From the NCBI RefSeq assembly GCF_001188955.3, contig NZ_JPRF03000042.1:1-59383 (forward strand): DNA of 59,383 bases, given 5' to 3'. The DNA is from Kitasatospora aureofaciens. Its GTDB lineage: Bacteria; Actinomycetota; Actinomycetes; Streptomycetales; Streptomycetaceae. The first letter of the stretch is position 1. Every line of letters starts with the position of its first letter. The notes under the pieces were generated by a model, which saw nothing but the letters and a program-made list of their open reading frames with translations, made no database searches and was not told where the DNA came from. Shown here in pieces: positions 50,347 through 58,157 of this stretch. The translations under genes were made by a program, and so were the position numbers.

Positions 50347-50377
50347 GGGGTGAAAGTGACAATTCTTCGTTCACCCC
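50347..50377 (-). terminator. Hairpin beyond the methyltransferase
   Basis: GGGGTGAA (50347-50354) pairs with TTCACCCC (50370-50377) across a 15-base loop, 35 bases past the methyltransferase stop. The stem is short, so the role is tentative. Confidence 0.4.
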
Positions 50378-50411
50378 TTGACCGGACTTTGCGCACCTGG
50401 CCGGGTTCGGA

Positions 50412-51128
50412 CTAGCCCGCGGGCCGTGCCCGGACCCAGGTGCGGTCCTCCGTCAGGTACGTCTCGACCCGCAGGCCGGCGTCCGCCAGGGCCTGCTCGA
50501 AGGCCTCCGTGCTGAGCGGACGGGACAGGAAGGTCTGCGTCCAGGTGCCGTCCGGGAAGACGTACTCGGCGTGGACGGAGTTCACCCCGGAACCGACCGG
50601 TGTCGCCGAGACGATCCGGGCCACCCCGTCCGTTCCGGCGATCCGGCTCTCCCGCGGCACGTTGCGGTGCCAGTCCTCGCCCTCGCGCTGCACCAGCACG
50701 CAGCCGTCCTCGGCGACGTGGCGGCGGCAGGTCTCCAACAGGCCCTGGCGGACGGCCGGATCGCCGGCGTGCACCAGGAAGGAGGCCAGCACGACGACGT
50801 CGAACCGCTCGCCGAGGTCCAGCCGCTCGATCGGGCTGCGCACCGTGCGGACGCCCTCGCGCACCCGGGCCAGCATCTCGGCGGACTCGTCCACGGCCGT
50901 GACGGCGAAGCCGCGTTCGACCAGCGGGTGGGTCATCCGGCCGACGCCGCAGCCCAGTTCGAGGATCCGGGCGCCGGGCGGCACCGCGGCCTCGATCACG
51001 TCCGGGGCGTCGCCCACCGGGAGGCGGGTCCACACCTCGACCGCGCAGCCGTCCGGGGTGATCGCGCCGGCGCCCGTGCCGTCGTAGCCTTCGCGTCGCT
51101 TGTTGCGCAGATGCGTGTCGTTGCCCAT
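50412..51128 (-). CDS. Class I SAM-dependent methyltransferase
   Basis: A 238-residue methyltransferase. The N-terminus (MGNDTHLRNKRREGYDGTGA) is typical of a streptomycete methyltransferase family. Motif I is ILELGCGVGRMTHPLV, then AVDESAEMLARVREG, and FDVVVLASFLVHAGDP. The C-terminal third has the FPDGTWTQTFLSRPLSTEAF strand-helix region. A second in-frame ATG lies 9 bases upstream (51137). The acceptor is unknown; it is not in a biosynthetic cluster. It lies downstream of the PadR gene on the same strand, 87 bases away. Confidence 0.85.
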   Translation of the reverse strand: MGNDTHLRNKRREGYDGTGAGAITPDGCAVEVWTRLPVGDAPDVIEAAVPPGARILELGCGVGRMTHPLVERGFAVTAVDESAEMLARVREGVRTVRSPIERLDLGERFDVVVLASFLVHAGDPAVRQGLLETCRRHVAEDGCVLVQREGEDWHRNVPRESRIAGTDGVARIVSATPVGSGVNSVHAEYVFPDGTWTQTFLSRPLSTEAFEQALADAGLRVETYLTEDRTWVRARPAG

Positions 51129-51215
51129 GGGTGCCATCGGAACACGGGTGGGACGGGGAGGGAAGGGCGGTTCGGCGGCTTTCGGTCAACGCGGGCGATT
51201 CGCCTTGTCGGCCTG

Positions 51216-51740
51216 TCAGCTCGACAGTTCGTCGACGGCGGCGCGCAGCCAGGAGAGTTCGGCCTCGGTGGTGGCCCGGGCGGTCAGCAGCAGGCCGCGC
51301 CGGAACGGGTCGGTGAACTCCTCTGCGGCGCGCGGGCGGTCGCCCTCGTAGAAGAAGCTGGCCGGTTCGGACAGAAAGGCGATCCGGCGGCGCAGCACGG
51401 CGGCCTGGGCGGCCGGGTCGTCGAGGTGGCGCAGGAAGGAGACCAGGGCGGTCCAGCGGTTCCCGTCGCTGATGTCGAGCGGCTCGGGTGCGCGCAGCCG
51501 GTCGAGCAGCGCGGTGCGGCCGGCCCCGGTCAGGTGCAGGGTGTGCCGGGGCGCGGCGGCGCTGCCGGGCTCGGTCTCGCGGACCAGCAGGCCGTCGGCC
51601 TCCAGGCGCTTGATCGCCGGGTAGAGCGAGCCGTCGCTGATCGGGCGGACGTGGCCGGTGAGCGCGGCGAGGTGGCGGCGCAGCTCGTAGCCGTGCAGCG
51701 GCCGGTCGTACAGGAACCCGAGGATGGCGAGCTTCAGCAT
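51216..51740 (-). CDS. PadR-family transcriptional regulator
   Basis: A 174-residue PadR repressor. The winged helix is KLAILGFLYDRPLHGYELRR, then HVRPISDGSLYPAIKRLEAD and the wing GLLVRETEPGS. The C-terminal helix (about residues 95-170) is the dimerisation part of the PadR-s1 subfamily. It is divergent from an alpha/beta hydrolase, with a palindrome (TATCGC-TTAC-GCGATA) in the shared region. It probably represses the hydrolase. ATG 51740 or GTG 51749 may be the start. The ligand is unknown. Confidence 0.88.
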   Translation of the reverse strand: MLKLAILGFLYDRPLHGYELRRHLAALTGHVRPISDGSLYPAIKRLEADGLLVRETEPGSAAAPRHTLHLTGAGRTALLDRLRAPEPLDISDGNRWTALVSFLRHLDDPAAQAAVLRRRIAFLSEPASFFYEGDRPRAAEEFTDPFRRGLLLTARATTEAELSWLRAAVDELSS

Positions 51741-51780
51741 GGGGCCCACTCTCTCAGATCCGTGTCTCGGAGCGCAGGTA

Positions 51781-51816
51781 TATCGCTTACGCGATACCTC
51801 GGCTTCGATGTATGGT
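51781..51816. promoter_or_regulatory. PadR-type operator and hydrolase promoter
   Basis: TATCGC-TTAC-GCGATA (51781-51796) is a perfect 6+6 palindrome. TTACGC inside it can serve as a -35 box, with TATGGT at 51811-51816 as the -10 box (18-base spacer). A bound repressor would block the polymerase. Confidence 0.6.
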
Positions 51817-51852
51817 CTCCGCAGCTACCGACCGACACAGGAGTGTGTGCGC

Positions 51853-52620
51853 ATGCGCGAAGCCCCCGTCACCGCGAACGGCGACCGGATCCGCTGGGTC
51901 GAGCTGCCCGGCGCCGGGCCCGCGCGGCTCTACCTGCACGGGCTCGGCGCCAGCTCGCCGGTCTACTTCGCGGCGGCCGTCGCCCACCCGCTGCTCACCG
52001 GGCGCCGCTCACTGCTGCTGGACCTGCTCGGCTTCGGGATCAGTGACCGGCCCACCGACTTCTCCTACACCCTGGAGGCGCACGCCGACGCGGTCGCGGC
52101 GGCGGTCGCGGCCGCCGGGCTGCGCCAGGTCGAGGTGGTCGGCCACAGCATGGGCGGAGCGATCGCGATCGTCCTGGCGCACCGGCACCCCGGGCTGGTG
52201 TCGCGACTGCTCCTGGTGGACGCCAACCTGGACCCGATCGAGTCCGGCCGCCGGCGGATCGGCAGCAGCGGGATCGCGAGCTACACCGAGGCGGAGTTCC
52301 TGGCCGGCGGACGGGCGGAAGTCGCCGACCGGGTCGGAGCGTTCTGGTGGTCCACCATGCGACTGGCCGGGCCCGAGGGCCTGTACCGCAGCGCCGTGCA
52401 CCTCGCGCGGGGGAGCGAACCGACCATGCGCGAGCTGCTGCTCGGGCTCGACCTCCCGCGCACCTTCCTCCACCCGGAGGCCGAGGAGCCGGCGGGCGCC
52501 GACGAACTGCGCGCTGCGGGGGTGCGGGTGGTGGAGGTGCCGGACTGCGGCCACAACATCATGCTCGACAACCCGGACGCCTTCGCGGCCGCGGCCGCGA
52601 AGGCGCTGGGCGTCGGCTGA
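51853..52620 (+). CDS. Alpha/beta hydrolase, serine nucleophile
   Basis: A 255-residue alpha/beta hydrolase. The oxyanion region is LYLHGLGASSPVYF; the nucleophile elbow is VVGHSMGGAIA (Ser); the final strand-loop has VVEVPDCGHNIMLDNPDAF with the catalytic His. It has a lid of about 60 residues (GSSGIASYTEAEFLAGGRAE to the MRELLLGL region). The divergent PadR gene and operator suggest that it is induced by a small compound. ATG 51853 has AGGAG nine bases upstream. The substrate (ester, lactone or peptide) is unknown. Confidence 0.87.
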   Translation: MREAPVTANGDRIRWVELPGAGPARLYLHGLGASSPVYFAAAVAHPLLTGRRSLLLDLLGFGISDRPTDFSYTLEAHADAVAAAVAAAGLRQVEVVGHSMGGAIAIVLAHRHPGLVSRLLLVDANLDPIESGRRRIGSSGIASYTEAEFLAGGRAEVADRVGAFWWSTMRLAGPEGLYRSAVHLARGSEPTMRELLLGLDLPRTFLHPEAEEPAGADELRAAGVRVVEVPDCGHNIMLDNPDAFAAAAAKALGVG

Positions 52621-52633
52621 ACCCGCACCGGCC

Positions 52634-52667
52634 CGTACTGGGCCGGACGCCGTACTGGGCCGAACGC
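52634..52667. repeat. 17-bp tandem duplication
   Basis: CGTACTGGGCCGGACGC is followed immediately by CGTACTGGGCCGAACGC, 13 bases after the hydrolase stop. Confidence 0.7.
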
Positions 52668-52745
52668 CGCCCTAGGCTGAACGGGACCGCCACGGAGGCT
52701 CGCCGGGTACCCCGCATCGGTGCCCCCGGCTCCGCCCGTCCGCCG

Positions 52746-53522
52746 TCAGGTGAACGCCTCGACCCGGACCCCCGCCGAGGCGAGGGCGCCGCGGATCCGC
52801 CAGGCGAGCTGGGCGGCGCCCGGGGTGTCGCCGTGGACGCACAGCGAGCGGGCCTCGACGGCGATGGGCTCGCCGCCGACGGCCTCCACCGTGCTGTCCC
52901 GGGCGATGCCGACCGCGCGGGTGATCACCGATTCGGGGTCGTGCACCACCGCATCGGGTTCGCGGCGCGGGACGAGGGTGCCGGCCCAGGTGTAGGCGCG
53001 GTCGGCGAAGGCTTCGGTGACGACCGGCAGCCCGACCCCCTCGGCGACCGTGAGCAGCCGGGAGCCGGGCAGTCCGAGGACGGGCAGCGGCCCGTCGCAG
53101 ACCGCTCCGGCGCGGAGCACCCCGGCCACCACGGCCTCGGCCTGCTCGGAGTCGCCGACCACCCGGTTGTAGAGGGCGCCGTGCGGTTTGACGTAGGACA
53201 CCCGGGAGCCGGCGGCGCGGGCGAAGACCTGGAGGGCGCCGATCTGGTAGGCGATCTCGTCGGCCAGTTCCTCCGGCGGGACGTCCATCGCGCGGCGCCC
53301 GAAGCCGGCCAGGTCGTGGTAGGAGACCTGGGCGCCGATCCGGACGCCGCGTTCGGCCGCGAGCGCGCAGACCCGGCGCATCGTCGACGGGTCCCCGGCG
53401 TGGTAGCCGCAGGCGACGTTGGCGCTGGTCACGACGGACAGCAGCGCCTCGTCGTCGGTCAGGCTCCAGCGTCCGAACCCCTCGCCGAGGTCCGCATTGA
53501 GATCGATCACCGCATCGGCCAC
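52746..53522 (-). CDS. pxpA: 5-oxoprolinase subunit A (LamB/YcsF family), orphan
   Basis: A 258-residue LamB/YcsF protein. The start VIDLNADLGEGFGRW is the family signature, followed by VTSANVACGYHAGDPSTMRR, GVRIGAQVSYHDLAGFGRRA and SYVKPHGALYNRV. PxpA acts with PxpB and PxpC to hydrolyse 5-oxoproline to glutamate with ATP. Neither pxpB nor pxpC is in the window, so a remote partner is needed. GTG 53522 has GGGAGG at eight bases upstream. The longer upstream frame has no family features. Confidence 0.92.
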   Translation of the reverse strand: MADAVIDLNADLGEGFGRWSLTDDEALLSVVTSANVACGYHAGDPSTMRRVCALAAERGVRIGAQVSYHDLAGFGRRAMDVPPEELADEIAYQIGALQVFARAAGSRVSYVKPHGALYNRVVGDSEQAEAVVAGVLRAGAVCDGPLPVLGLPGSRLLTVAEGVGLPVVTEAFADRAYTWAGTLVPRREPDAVVHDPESVITRAVGIARDSTVEAVGGEPIAVEARSLCVHGDTPGAAQLAWRIRGALASAGVRVEAFT

Positions 53523-53664
53523 GCCCGTCCGCCTCCCAGCAGCTGTTGAGCCAGATGGTAGGGCCTGGGGATGGAGCCCGGTGACCGTGACCCGGACGCC
53601 CGCAGCGCCCTCCGGCGCGCGGCCATTGTGCACGCGCCCCGGGGCGGCGCCGAGGGCCCTCGAC

Positions 53665-54189
53665 TCAGTGCGTGGCCGTGCGTTGCTGGAAGGAACGTTC
53701 CAGCGGACGCAGCGCCCGCAGCACGATCAGCAGAGGGATGACGCCGAAGACACCGAACGACATGTCGATGAATCGCCATGCCAGCGGGATTCCCCGCAGC
53801 GGTCCGCAGACCAGTGCCAGCGGGATCACCGCGCCGCAGGCGAGCACCGCCCAGCGGATCACCCAGATGTTGCGGACCGGATCCTTGAGCGGCCCCCAGA
53901 AGGCGGCGCCGATCACCAGGTGGGCGAAGGCCAGCCAGTCGGTGCCGTACGCCAGGAACGGGAAGCGGTCGTTGGTCTCGACGATGCCGGTGTGCACCCG
54001 TTCGAACCAGGCGAGCGCGGCCGGGAAGTGGTCGGCCAGCGGCGCCGCCGGGCCGGAGGCGAAGTCGACCAGCCAGCCGGTCTCGGTCTCCAGGGGGAAG
54101 GCGGTCAGGCCGCTCAGCACCAGGCAGACCAGGAAGAACCGGAGCCACCGCCGGACCCGCCGCAGGATGACCGCAGGGTCGCCGTCCAT
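53665..54189 (-). CDS. Four-helix membrane protein
   Basis: A 174-residue integral membrane protein with about four predicted helices: WLRFFLVCLVLSGLTAFPLE, the FLAYGTDWLAFAHLVIGAAF region, VIRWAVLACGAVIPLALVCG, and SFGVFGVIPLLIVLRALRPL. It has the sequence of a conserved family I cannot name. ATG 54189 has a textbook GGAGG eight bases upstream, and two in-frame upstream ATGs lack one. It lies between pxpA and the secreted TIG protein, and may be transcribed separately. Function is unknown. Confidence 0.72.
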   Translation of the reverse strand: MDGDPAVILRRVRRWLRFFLVCLVLSGLTAFPLETETGWLVDFASGPAAPLADHFPAALAWFERVHTGIVETNDRFPFLAYGTDWLAFAHLVIGAAFWGPLKDPVRNIWVIRWAVLACGAVIPLALVCGPLRGIPLAWRFIDMSFGVFGVIPLLIVLRALRPLERSFQQRTATH

Positions 54190-54365
54190 CTCGCACACCT
54201 CCATGTCGAGCGGCCTCCTGGCGGGGGCACGCCGAGGTGCAGGCGGAGCCTTGTCCCACCTGCGCGGAACCGACTCTAGACCCAGCTTTTGAACATGTTC
54301 AACGCACCCCTGGGCGACCCCGGACGCCACCGGTGCCATGGCGGACGCACCGCCCCCGGACGCAC

Positions 54366-54400
54366 CGGTGCCCGGGCGCCGGAGCGGCACCCGGGCACCG
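54366..54400 (-). terminator. Hairpin terminator after the TIG gene
   Basis: An 11-bp outer stem (CGGTGCCCGGG/CCCGGGCACCG) with an inner 4-bp stem, 13 bases beyond the TIG stop. Confidence 0.7.
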
Positions 54401-54412
54401 AGGGCGCAGGTG

Positions 54413-55447
54413 TTACGCCGTGTACGTGTACGTCACCGGCGCGCTGGTGCCGCCCGCCGTGGTGACCGTCACGTCAACCAGGCCGGGCGCGGCACCCGCC
54501 GGAGCGGTGGCCGAACAGAAGGACGGCCCGCAGGAGACGTGCGCGGCCGGAACCCCGCCGAAGGCGATCGAGCCGTACGTCAGGTTGGCGCCCTGGACGT
54601 ACACGCCGGTCCCGCCGGTCACCGGCCCGCTGGTGGTGGTCAGGCTGCTGACCACCGGCGCGGGCGGCGCCGGCGGTGCGGCGCCGGTGTAGTCGAAGCC
54701 GGCCGGCGCGGTGGCCGTGCCGCCCGGGGTCACCACGCTGACCGGGGCGCTGCCCGAGCCGCCCGGCGTGGTCACCGTGCAGGCGGTGTCGGTGCAGGTG
54801 CCCGCCGCCGGGACGCCGCCGACCAGCACCATGCCGTGGGCCAGGTTGCTGCCGCTGACGGTCACCGGGGTGCCGCCCGCGCCCGGGCCGGTGGTGGTGC
54901 CCAGGCCGGTGACGGCCGGGGCGGCCTGGACGGTCGCGGGCAGTTGGCTGCCGCTGCCGAGGTCGTAGCGGGAGACGTGCCCGGTCGGGTCGGTGTCGTT
55001 CGGGTTGGCGGCCGTCACCGTGATCACGCCCGCGACCGGCACCCCGGGAGTGGTGCGCAGGCTCAGCTTCATGAACTCGCTCTTCCCGACGACCCGGGTG
55101 CCGGTGAGCACGGCCTCCAGGTGGCGGCCGTCGGGGGAGAGGGTCTCGGTGAAGGTGTAGTCGTACGGCGTGGAGTAGAACATCGCGCCGTCGGTGGTGA
55201 CGCCGGGCGGCAGGTCGACGGTGAAGTGGGTCGGGCCGGTGAGGTCCGAGGTGCCGGAGGAGACCCAGCTCGCGGCCATGTTGCCGGAGGTGAAGAAGCC
55301 GCCGGGGTAGTTCCCGCTCTGCGACACGGTCACGTGCTGGGCGGAGGTCGACGGCGTGCCGGCCGGCGCGGCCACCGCGGCGCCGGTGGTGAGGAGGGTC
55401 ATGGACAGGGCGGCGCCGAGGGACGCTGCGGCCAGTCGGGTGATCAT
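54413..55447 (-). CDS. Secreted IPT/TIG-repeat protein
   Basis: A 344-residue exported protein. The signal peptide is MITRLAAASLGAALSMTLLT followed by an AAVAAPA cleavage site. The N-terminal 120 residues (VTVSQSGNYPGGFFTSGNMA, TDGAMFYSTPYDYTFTETLS) are not recognised. Two IPT/TIG immunoglobulin-like domains follow: PAVTGLGTTTGPGAGGTPVT with GGVPAAGTCTDTACTVTTPG, and PVVSSLTTTSGPVTGGTGVY with GGVPAAHVSCGPSFCSATAP. TIG domains are seen in cell-surface and adhesin proteins. A 6-bp inverted repeat (55464-55487) lies in the promoter. A terminator follows. Partner is unknown. Confidence 0.85.
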   Translation of the reverse strand: MITRLAAASLGAALSMTLLTTGAAVAAPAGTPSTSAQHVTVSQSGNYPGGFFTSGNMAASWVSSGTSDLTGPTHFTVDLPPGVTTDGAMFYSTPYDYTFTETLSPDGRHLEAVLTGTRVVGKSEFMKLSLRTTPGVPVAGVITVTAANPNDTDPTGHVSRYDLGSGSQLPATVQAAPAVTGLGTTTGPGAGGTPVTVSGSNLAHGMVLVGGVPAAGTCTDTACTVTTPGGSGSAPVSVVTPGGTATAPAGFDYTGAAPPAPPAPVVSSLTTTSGPVTGGTGVYVQGANLTYGSIAFGGVPAAHVSCGPSFCSATAPAGAAPGLVDVTVTTAGGTSAPVTYTYTA

Positions 55448-55618
55448 GCGTCGATCATCACCGAACCGTCCCGCGGCCCTCACGGTTTTGTCGAATACCG
55501 GTTCGGGAATGGCGGAATCCCGTCGAAACCGCGTTCCGAATCCGCACCGGACACGCCCCCCGGCCTGCGGCTCGCTCCACCCGCAAGGTCCGTTTCGGTC
55601 GATGTCGGTGCGAACCTC

Positions 55619-55632
55619 TAATCTTGTCCACC
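55619..55632 (+). promoter_or_regulatory. Leaderless -10 box of the condensin-like operon (TAATCT)
   Basis: TAATCT at 55619-55624 lies eight bases before the GTG at 55633, so transcription should begin at or near the start codon of the operon's first gene. Confidence 0.6.
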
Positions 55633-57177
55633 GTGACCGCCATCGCTGACCCGCCCACCGAGACCGGCCGCCGGCCGGCCGCCGGCGCCGCCGTGCCCGC
55701 ACCGCGGCCCGCGCCCGGCCCCGCCGCCGACGAGGGCCTCGCCCGCCGGCTCAAGGCGCTGGCCTGCACCGCCCCGCTGCACGACCTGGACAACCGCAAG
55801 GTCAACCTGGCCGGCGAGTACGGCGGCTACGCGATGGCCGAGGTCGGCCTCGCCGCGATCGACCTGGTCACCCTGAACATGGACTTCGACACCGGGGCCG
55901 ACCGCGAGACGGTGCTCGCCCGGATGCTGCCCAGGGTCGCCGCCCAGGCCCCGCACCGGCACGCCCTCGAGCACGAGCGGGTCGCCCGCTGGGTGCTGGA
56001 GTCGCTGATCAACGTCGGCAGCGTGGACCGCGGCTTCCGCGCGGTCTACGGCACCTTCGGGCCGGACGGCGAGTACGTCCGCCGCGACTACGACTTCAAG
56101 CTGATCGAGGAGGTCCCCGGCCCCGACGGCGGCGTCTACCTGCGCACCACCGACGAGGCGGTCAACGTCCTGGTCGGCGCGCTCGACACCGACGTCACCT
56201 CGGCCCAGATCGCCGCCGAGGTCAAGCTGGAGGTGCTGATCCGCCGCGGCCGCCTGGCCGATGCCCAACTGGCCGCCGAACAGGCCCGGTACCGCACCGT
56301 CCAGTACGCCGAGACGCTGCGCCGCGCCCTCGACGCCACCCGCCGCAACGTCCGCGCGGTCGACTGGATGAAGGCGGTCCCGGACCTCATCGACGAGGCG
56401 CTGGACCACATCGCCGACCGCTACCGGCACGAGAACGCGATTCTCACCAACATCCGCAAGGCCCGCGACGAGGCCGAGGACCCCGAGCACAAGCGCCGAG
56501 CCGCCGAGCTGGTCGACATCGTCAAGGACTGCATCCGCCGTCACACCCAGCTGCAGACCCGCCTGCTGGAGGCCGGCCCGCTGTTCCGCGCCGAGCAGGA
56601 CCGGCAGGCCTTCGCCACCCCCGGCGCCCGCAGCGGCATCGACCTGTACGGGCAGCTGCTCGCCCCCGTGCTGCGGCTGCCGGTGGAGCAGGCCGTCCGC
56701 CCCACCGGCGCCTTCTTCGCCCGCGGCGCCGGCCTGCGCACGCCCGTCTCGGTCCGGGTCGCCGACCTGGTCGACCTGCTGCTCACCCCGCCCGTCGAGC
56801 GCGAGCACCTCGGCGCCGAACTGCCCGACCCGGACCTCGTCGCCACCCCGGACGACAGCCGCTTCTCCGAGGCCCAGCTCGAATCCGCCCTGGAGCTGCT
56901 CGACCTGCCCCCGGACGCCCCCCGCCGGCTCTCCGGCCTGCTCGCCGACGCCCGCAAGCGGGACCCGGAACTCCCGTACCTGGTCGCCCTGCTGGCCGTG
57001 CACGCGGCCAGCCCGCCGGTCGGCACCGCCTACCGCCAGGGCGAGGAGCGCCTGCTGTTCGCCGTGGACGACGGCACCCCGCTGCGCGACCGGGAGTTCG
57101 GCGGCGCCGACCTGATCGTCGGCAGCGCCCTGCTCGACGCGGTCGGCATGGCCGCCGACCGCAAGGACGCCGGCTGA
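55633..57177 (+). CDS. Kleisin-like subunit (JetA/MksF-like) of a condensin-type system
   Basis: The first gene of a condensin-like operon (514 residues). The N-terminal 40 residues are Pro/Ala-rich. Next come conserved helical stretches: LDNRKVNLAGEYGGYAMAEV, HRHALEHERVARWVLESLIN and YVRRDYDFKLIEEVPGPDG. The middle has a long helix typical of JetA/MksF kleisins (AAEVKLEVLIRRGRLADAQL, then AEQARYRTVQYAETLRRALD and DEALDHIADRYRHENAILTN). The C-terminus has a winged-helix-like part. In JetABCD the kleisin bridges the SMC heads. The family is inferred from position, size and helix pattern, not from a named domain. GTG 55633 is leaderless. Confidence 0.6.
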   Translation: MTAIADPPTETGRRPAAGAAVPAPRPAPGPAADEGLARRLKALACTAPLHDLDNRKVNLAGEYGGYAMAEVGLAAIDLVTLNMDFDTGADRETVLARMLPRVAAQAPHRHALEHERVARWVLESLINVGSVDRGFRAVYGTFGPDGEYVRRDYDFKLIEEVPGPDGGVYLRTTDEAVNVLVGALDTDVTSAQIAAEVKLEVLIRRGRLADAQLAAEQARYRTVQYAETLRRALDATRRNVRAVDWMKAVPDLIDEALDHIADRYRHENAILTNIRKARDEAEDPEHKRRAAELVDIVKDCIRRHTQLQTRLLEAGPLFRAEQDRQAFATPGARSGIDLYGQLLAPVLRLPVEQAVRPTGAFFARGAGLRTPVSVRVADLVDLLLTPPVEREHLGAELPDPDLVATPDDSRFSEAQLESALELLDLPPDAPRRLSGLLADARKRDPELPYLVALLAVHAASPPVGTAYRQGEERLLFAVDDGTPLRDREFGGADLIVGSALLDAVGMAADRKDAG

Positions 57178-57241
57178 CCCGACGCCGGAACAGCACATTG
57201 ACGAACCGTAACCACCGCGCCACCCCCGAGGAGCACCGCCC

Positions 57242-58117
57242 GTGACGACCAACCACGACACGTCCTGGGCGGCCGAGACCGAACCCGCGGCCCCCGCGCC
57301 GATCACCCCGGCCGACGTCGCCGACGCCGCCCGGCTGGTCTCCTTCGGCCTCCAGGCCAAGCTGCTCCCCGCCCGCGACGCCGAGTACGCCGAACTCGTC
57401 CGCCGCCACCGCGAGGACCCGCCGTTCGCCCGCCTCGCCGACGCCATCGCCACCGGCATGGGCCTGGTCGTCCTGGAGGTCTCGCCGCGGGCCGGGATGG
57501 CCGTCGCCGCCGCCGAGGACTCGCTGTTCGCCGTCCGGATGGGCGACTACTCGCGCCGCGCCGCCTCCGAGTCCACCGACCGCTTCCTGCACGGCCTGGC
57601 CCACCTGGCCGTCGCCGCGTTGGCCTTCCCCCGCCCCGAGGACCTCGCCGACGACGGCTACCTCGGCCGGATCACCGTCAACGGCGTCGACTCCTTCGTC
57701 CGCCAGGCCTGCCGCCGCCTGGAGGAGCAGGCCGACGCCGACGGCGCCAACACCGACCCGGCCTCCGACGCCCCCGGCCTGGAGGCCGCCTGGCGGGTCT
57801 GGGCCCGACGCACCGCCACCGGCGCCACCAAGGACGCCCGCCGGCTCTCCGGCTCCACCATCGGCATAGTCGCCAAGGCCGTCATGTTCCTGGTCGACTC
57901 CGGCTTCCTGCAGAAGGTCTCCGACGACTCCGGCGGCACCTACCGCACCACCGCCCGCTACCAGCTCCAGGTCCGCGACCTGGCCGGCAGCGCCGCGATG
58001 GCCGAACTGCTCGACCTCGGCATCGTCCCGGTCTCCGACGGCACCGCCAGCCTGCTGCCGCCGGACACCGGTGACGAGCTGGTCGCCGACGCCGGCCTGC
58101 CGTTCCACTCGCTCTGA
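57242..58117 (+). CDS. KITE-like winged-helix subunit (JetB/MksE-like)
   Basis: The second gene, 64 bases downstream (291 residues). The C-terminal half reads as a winged helix, IGIVAKAVMFLVDSGFLQKV, then SDDSGGTYRTTARYQLQVRD, as in MksE/JetB (KITE) proteins that dimerise on the kleisin. The N-terminal half is helical, with YAELVRRHREDPPFARLADA and SRRAASESTDRFLHGLAHLA. GTG 57242 has GAGGAG eight bases upstream. It is about 90 residues longer than typical DUF4194 JetB, so it may be a divergent type. The assignment depends on the flanking SMC gene. Confidence 0.6.
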   Translation: MTTNHDTSWAAETEPAAPAPITPADVADAARLVSFGLQAKLLPARDAEYAELVRRHREDPPFARLADAIATGMGLVVLEVSPRAGMAVAAAEDSLFAVRMGDYSRRAASESTDRFLHGLAHLAVAALAFPRPEDLADDGYLGRITVNGVDSFVRQACRRLEEQADADGANTDPASDAPGLEAAWRVWARRTATGATKDARRLSGSTIGIVAKAVMFLVDSGFLQKVSDDSGGTYRTTARYQLQVRDLAGSAAMAELLDLGIVPVSDGTASLLPPDTGDELVADAGLPFHSL

Positions 58118-58157
58118 CCGCTCTGACAACCCCATAAGACGCACGGAGAACCGCCGC

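Noticed and set aside
55618..57459. A 613-codon minus-strand open frame opposite the kleisin-like gene
   Set aside because: No family features, and it overlaps the plus-strand operon completely.
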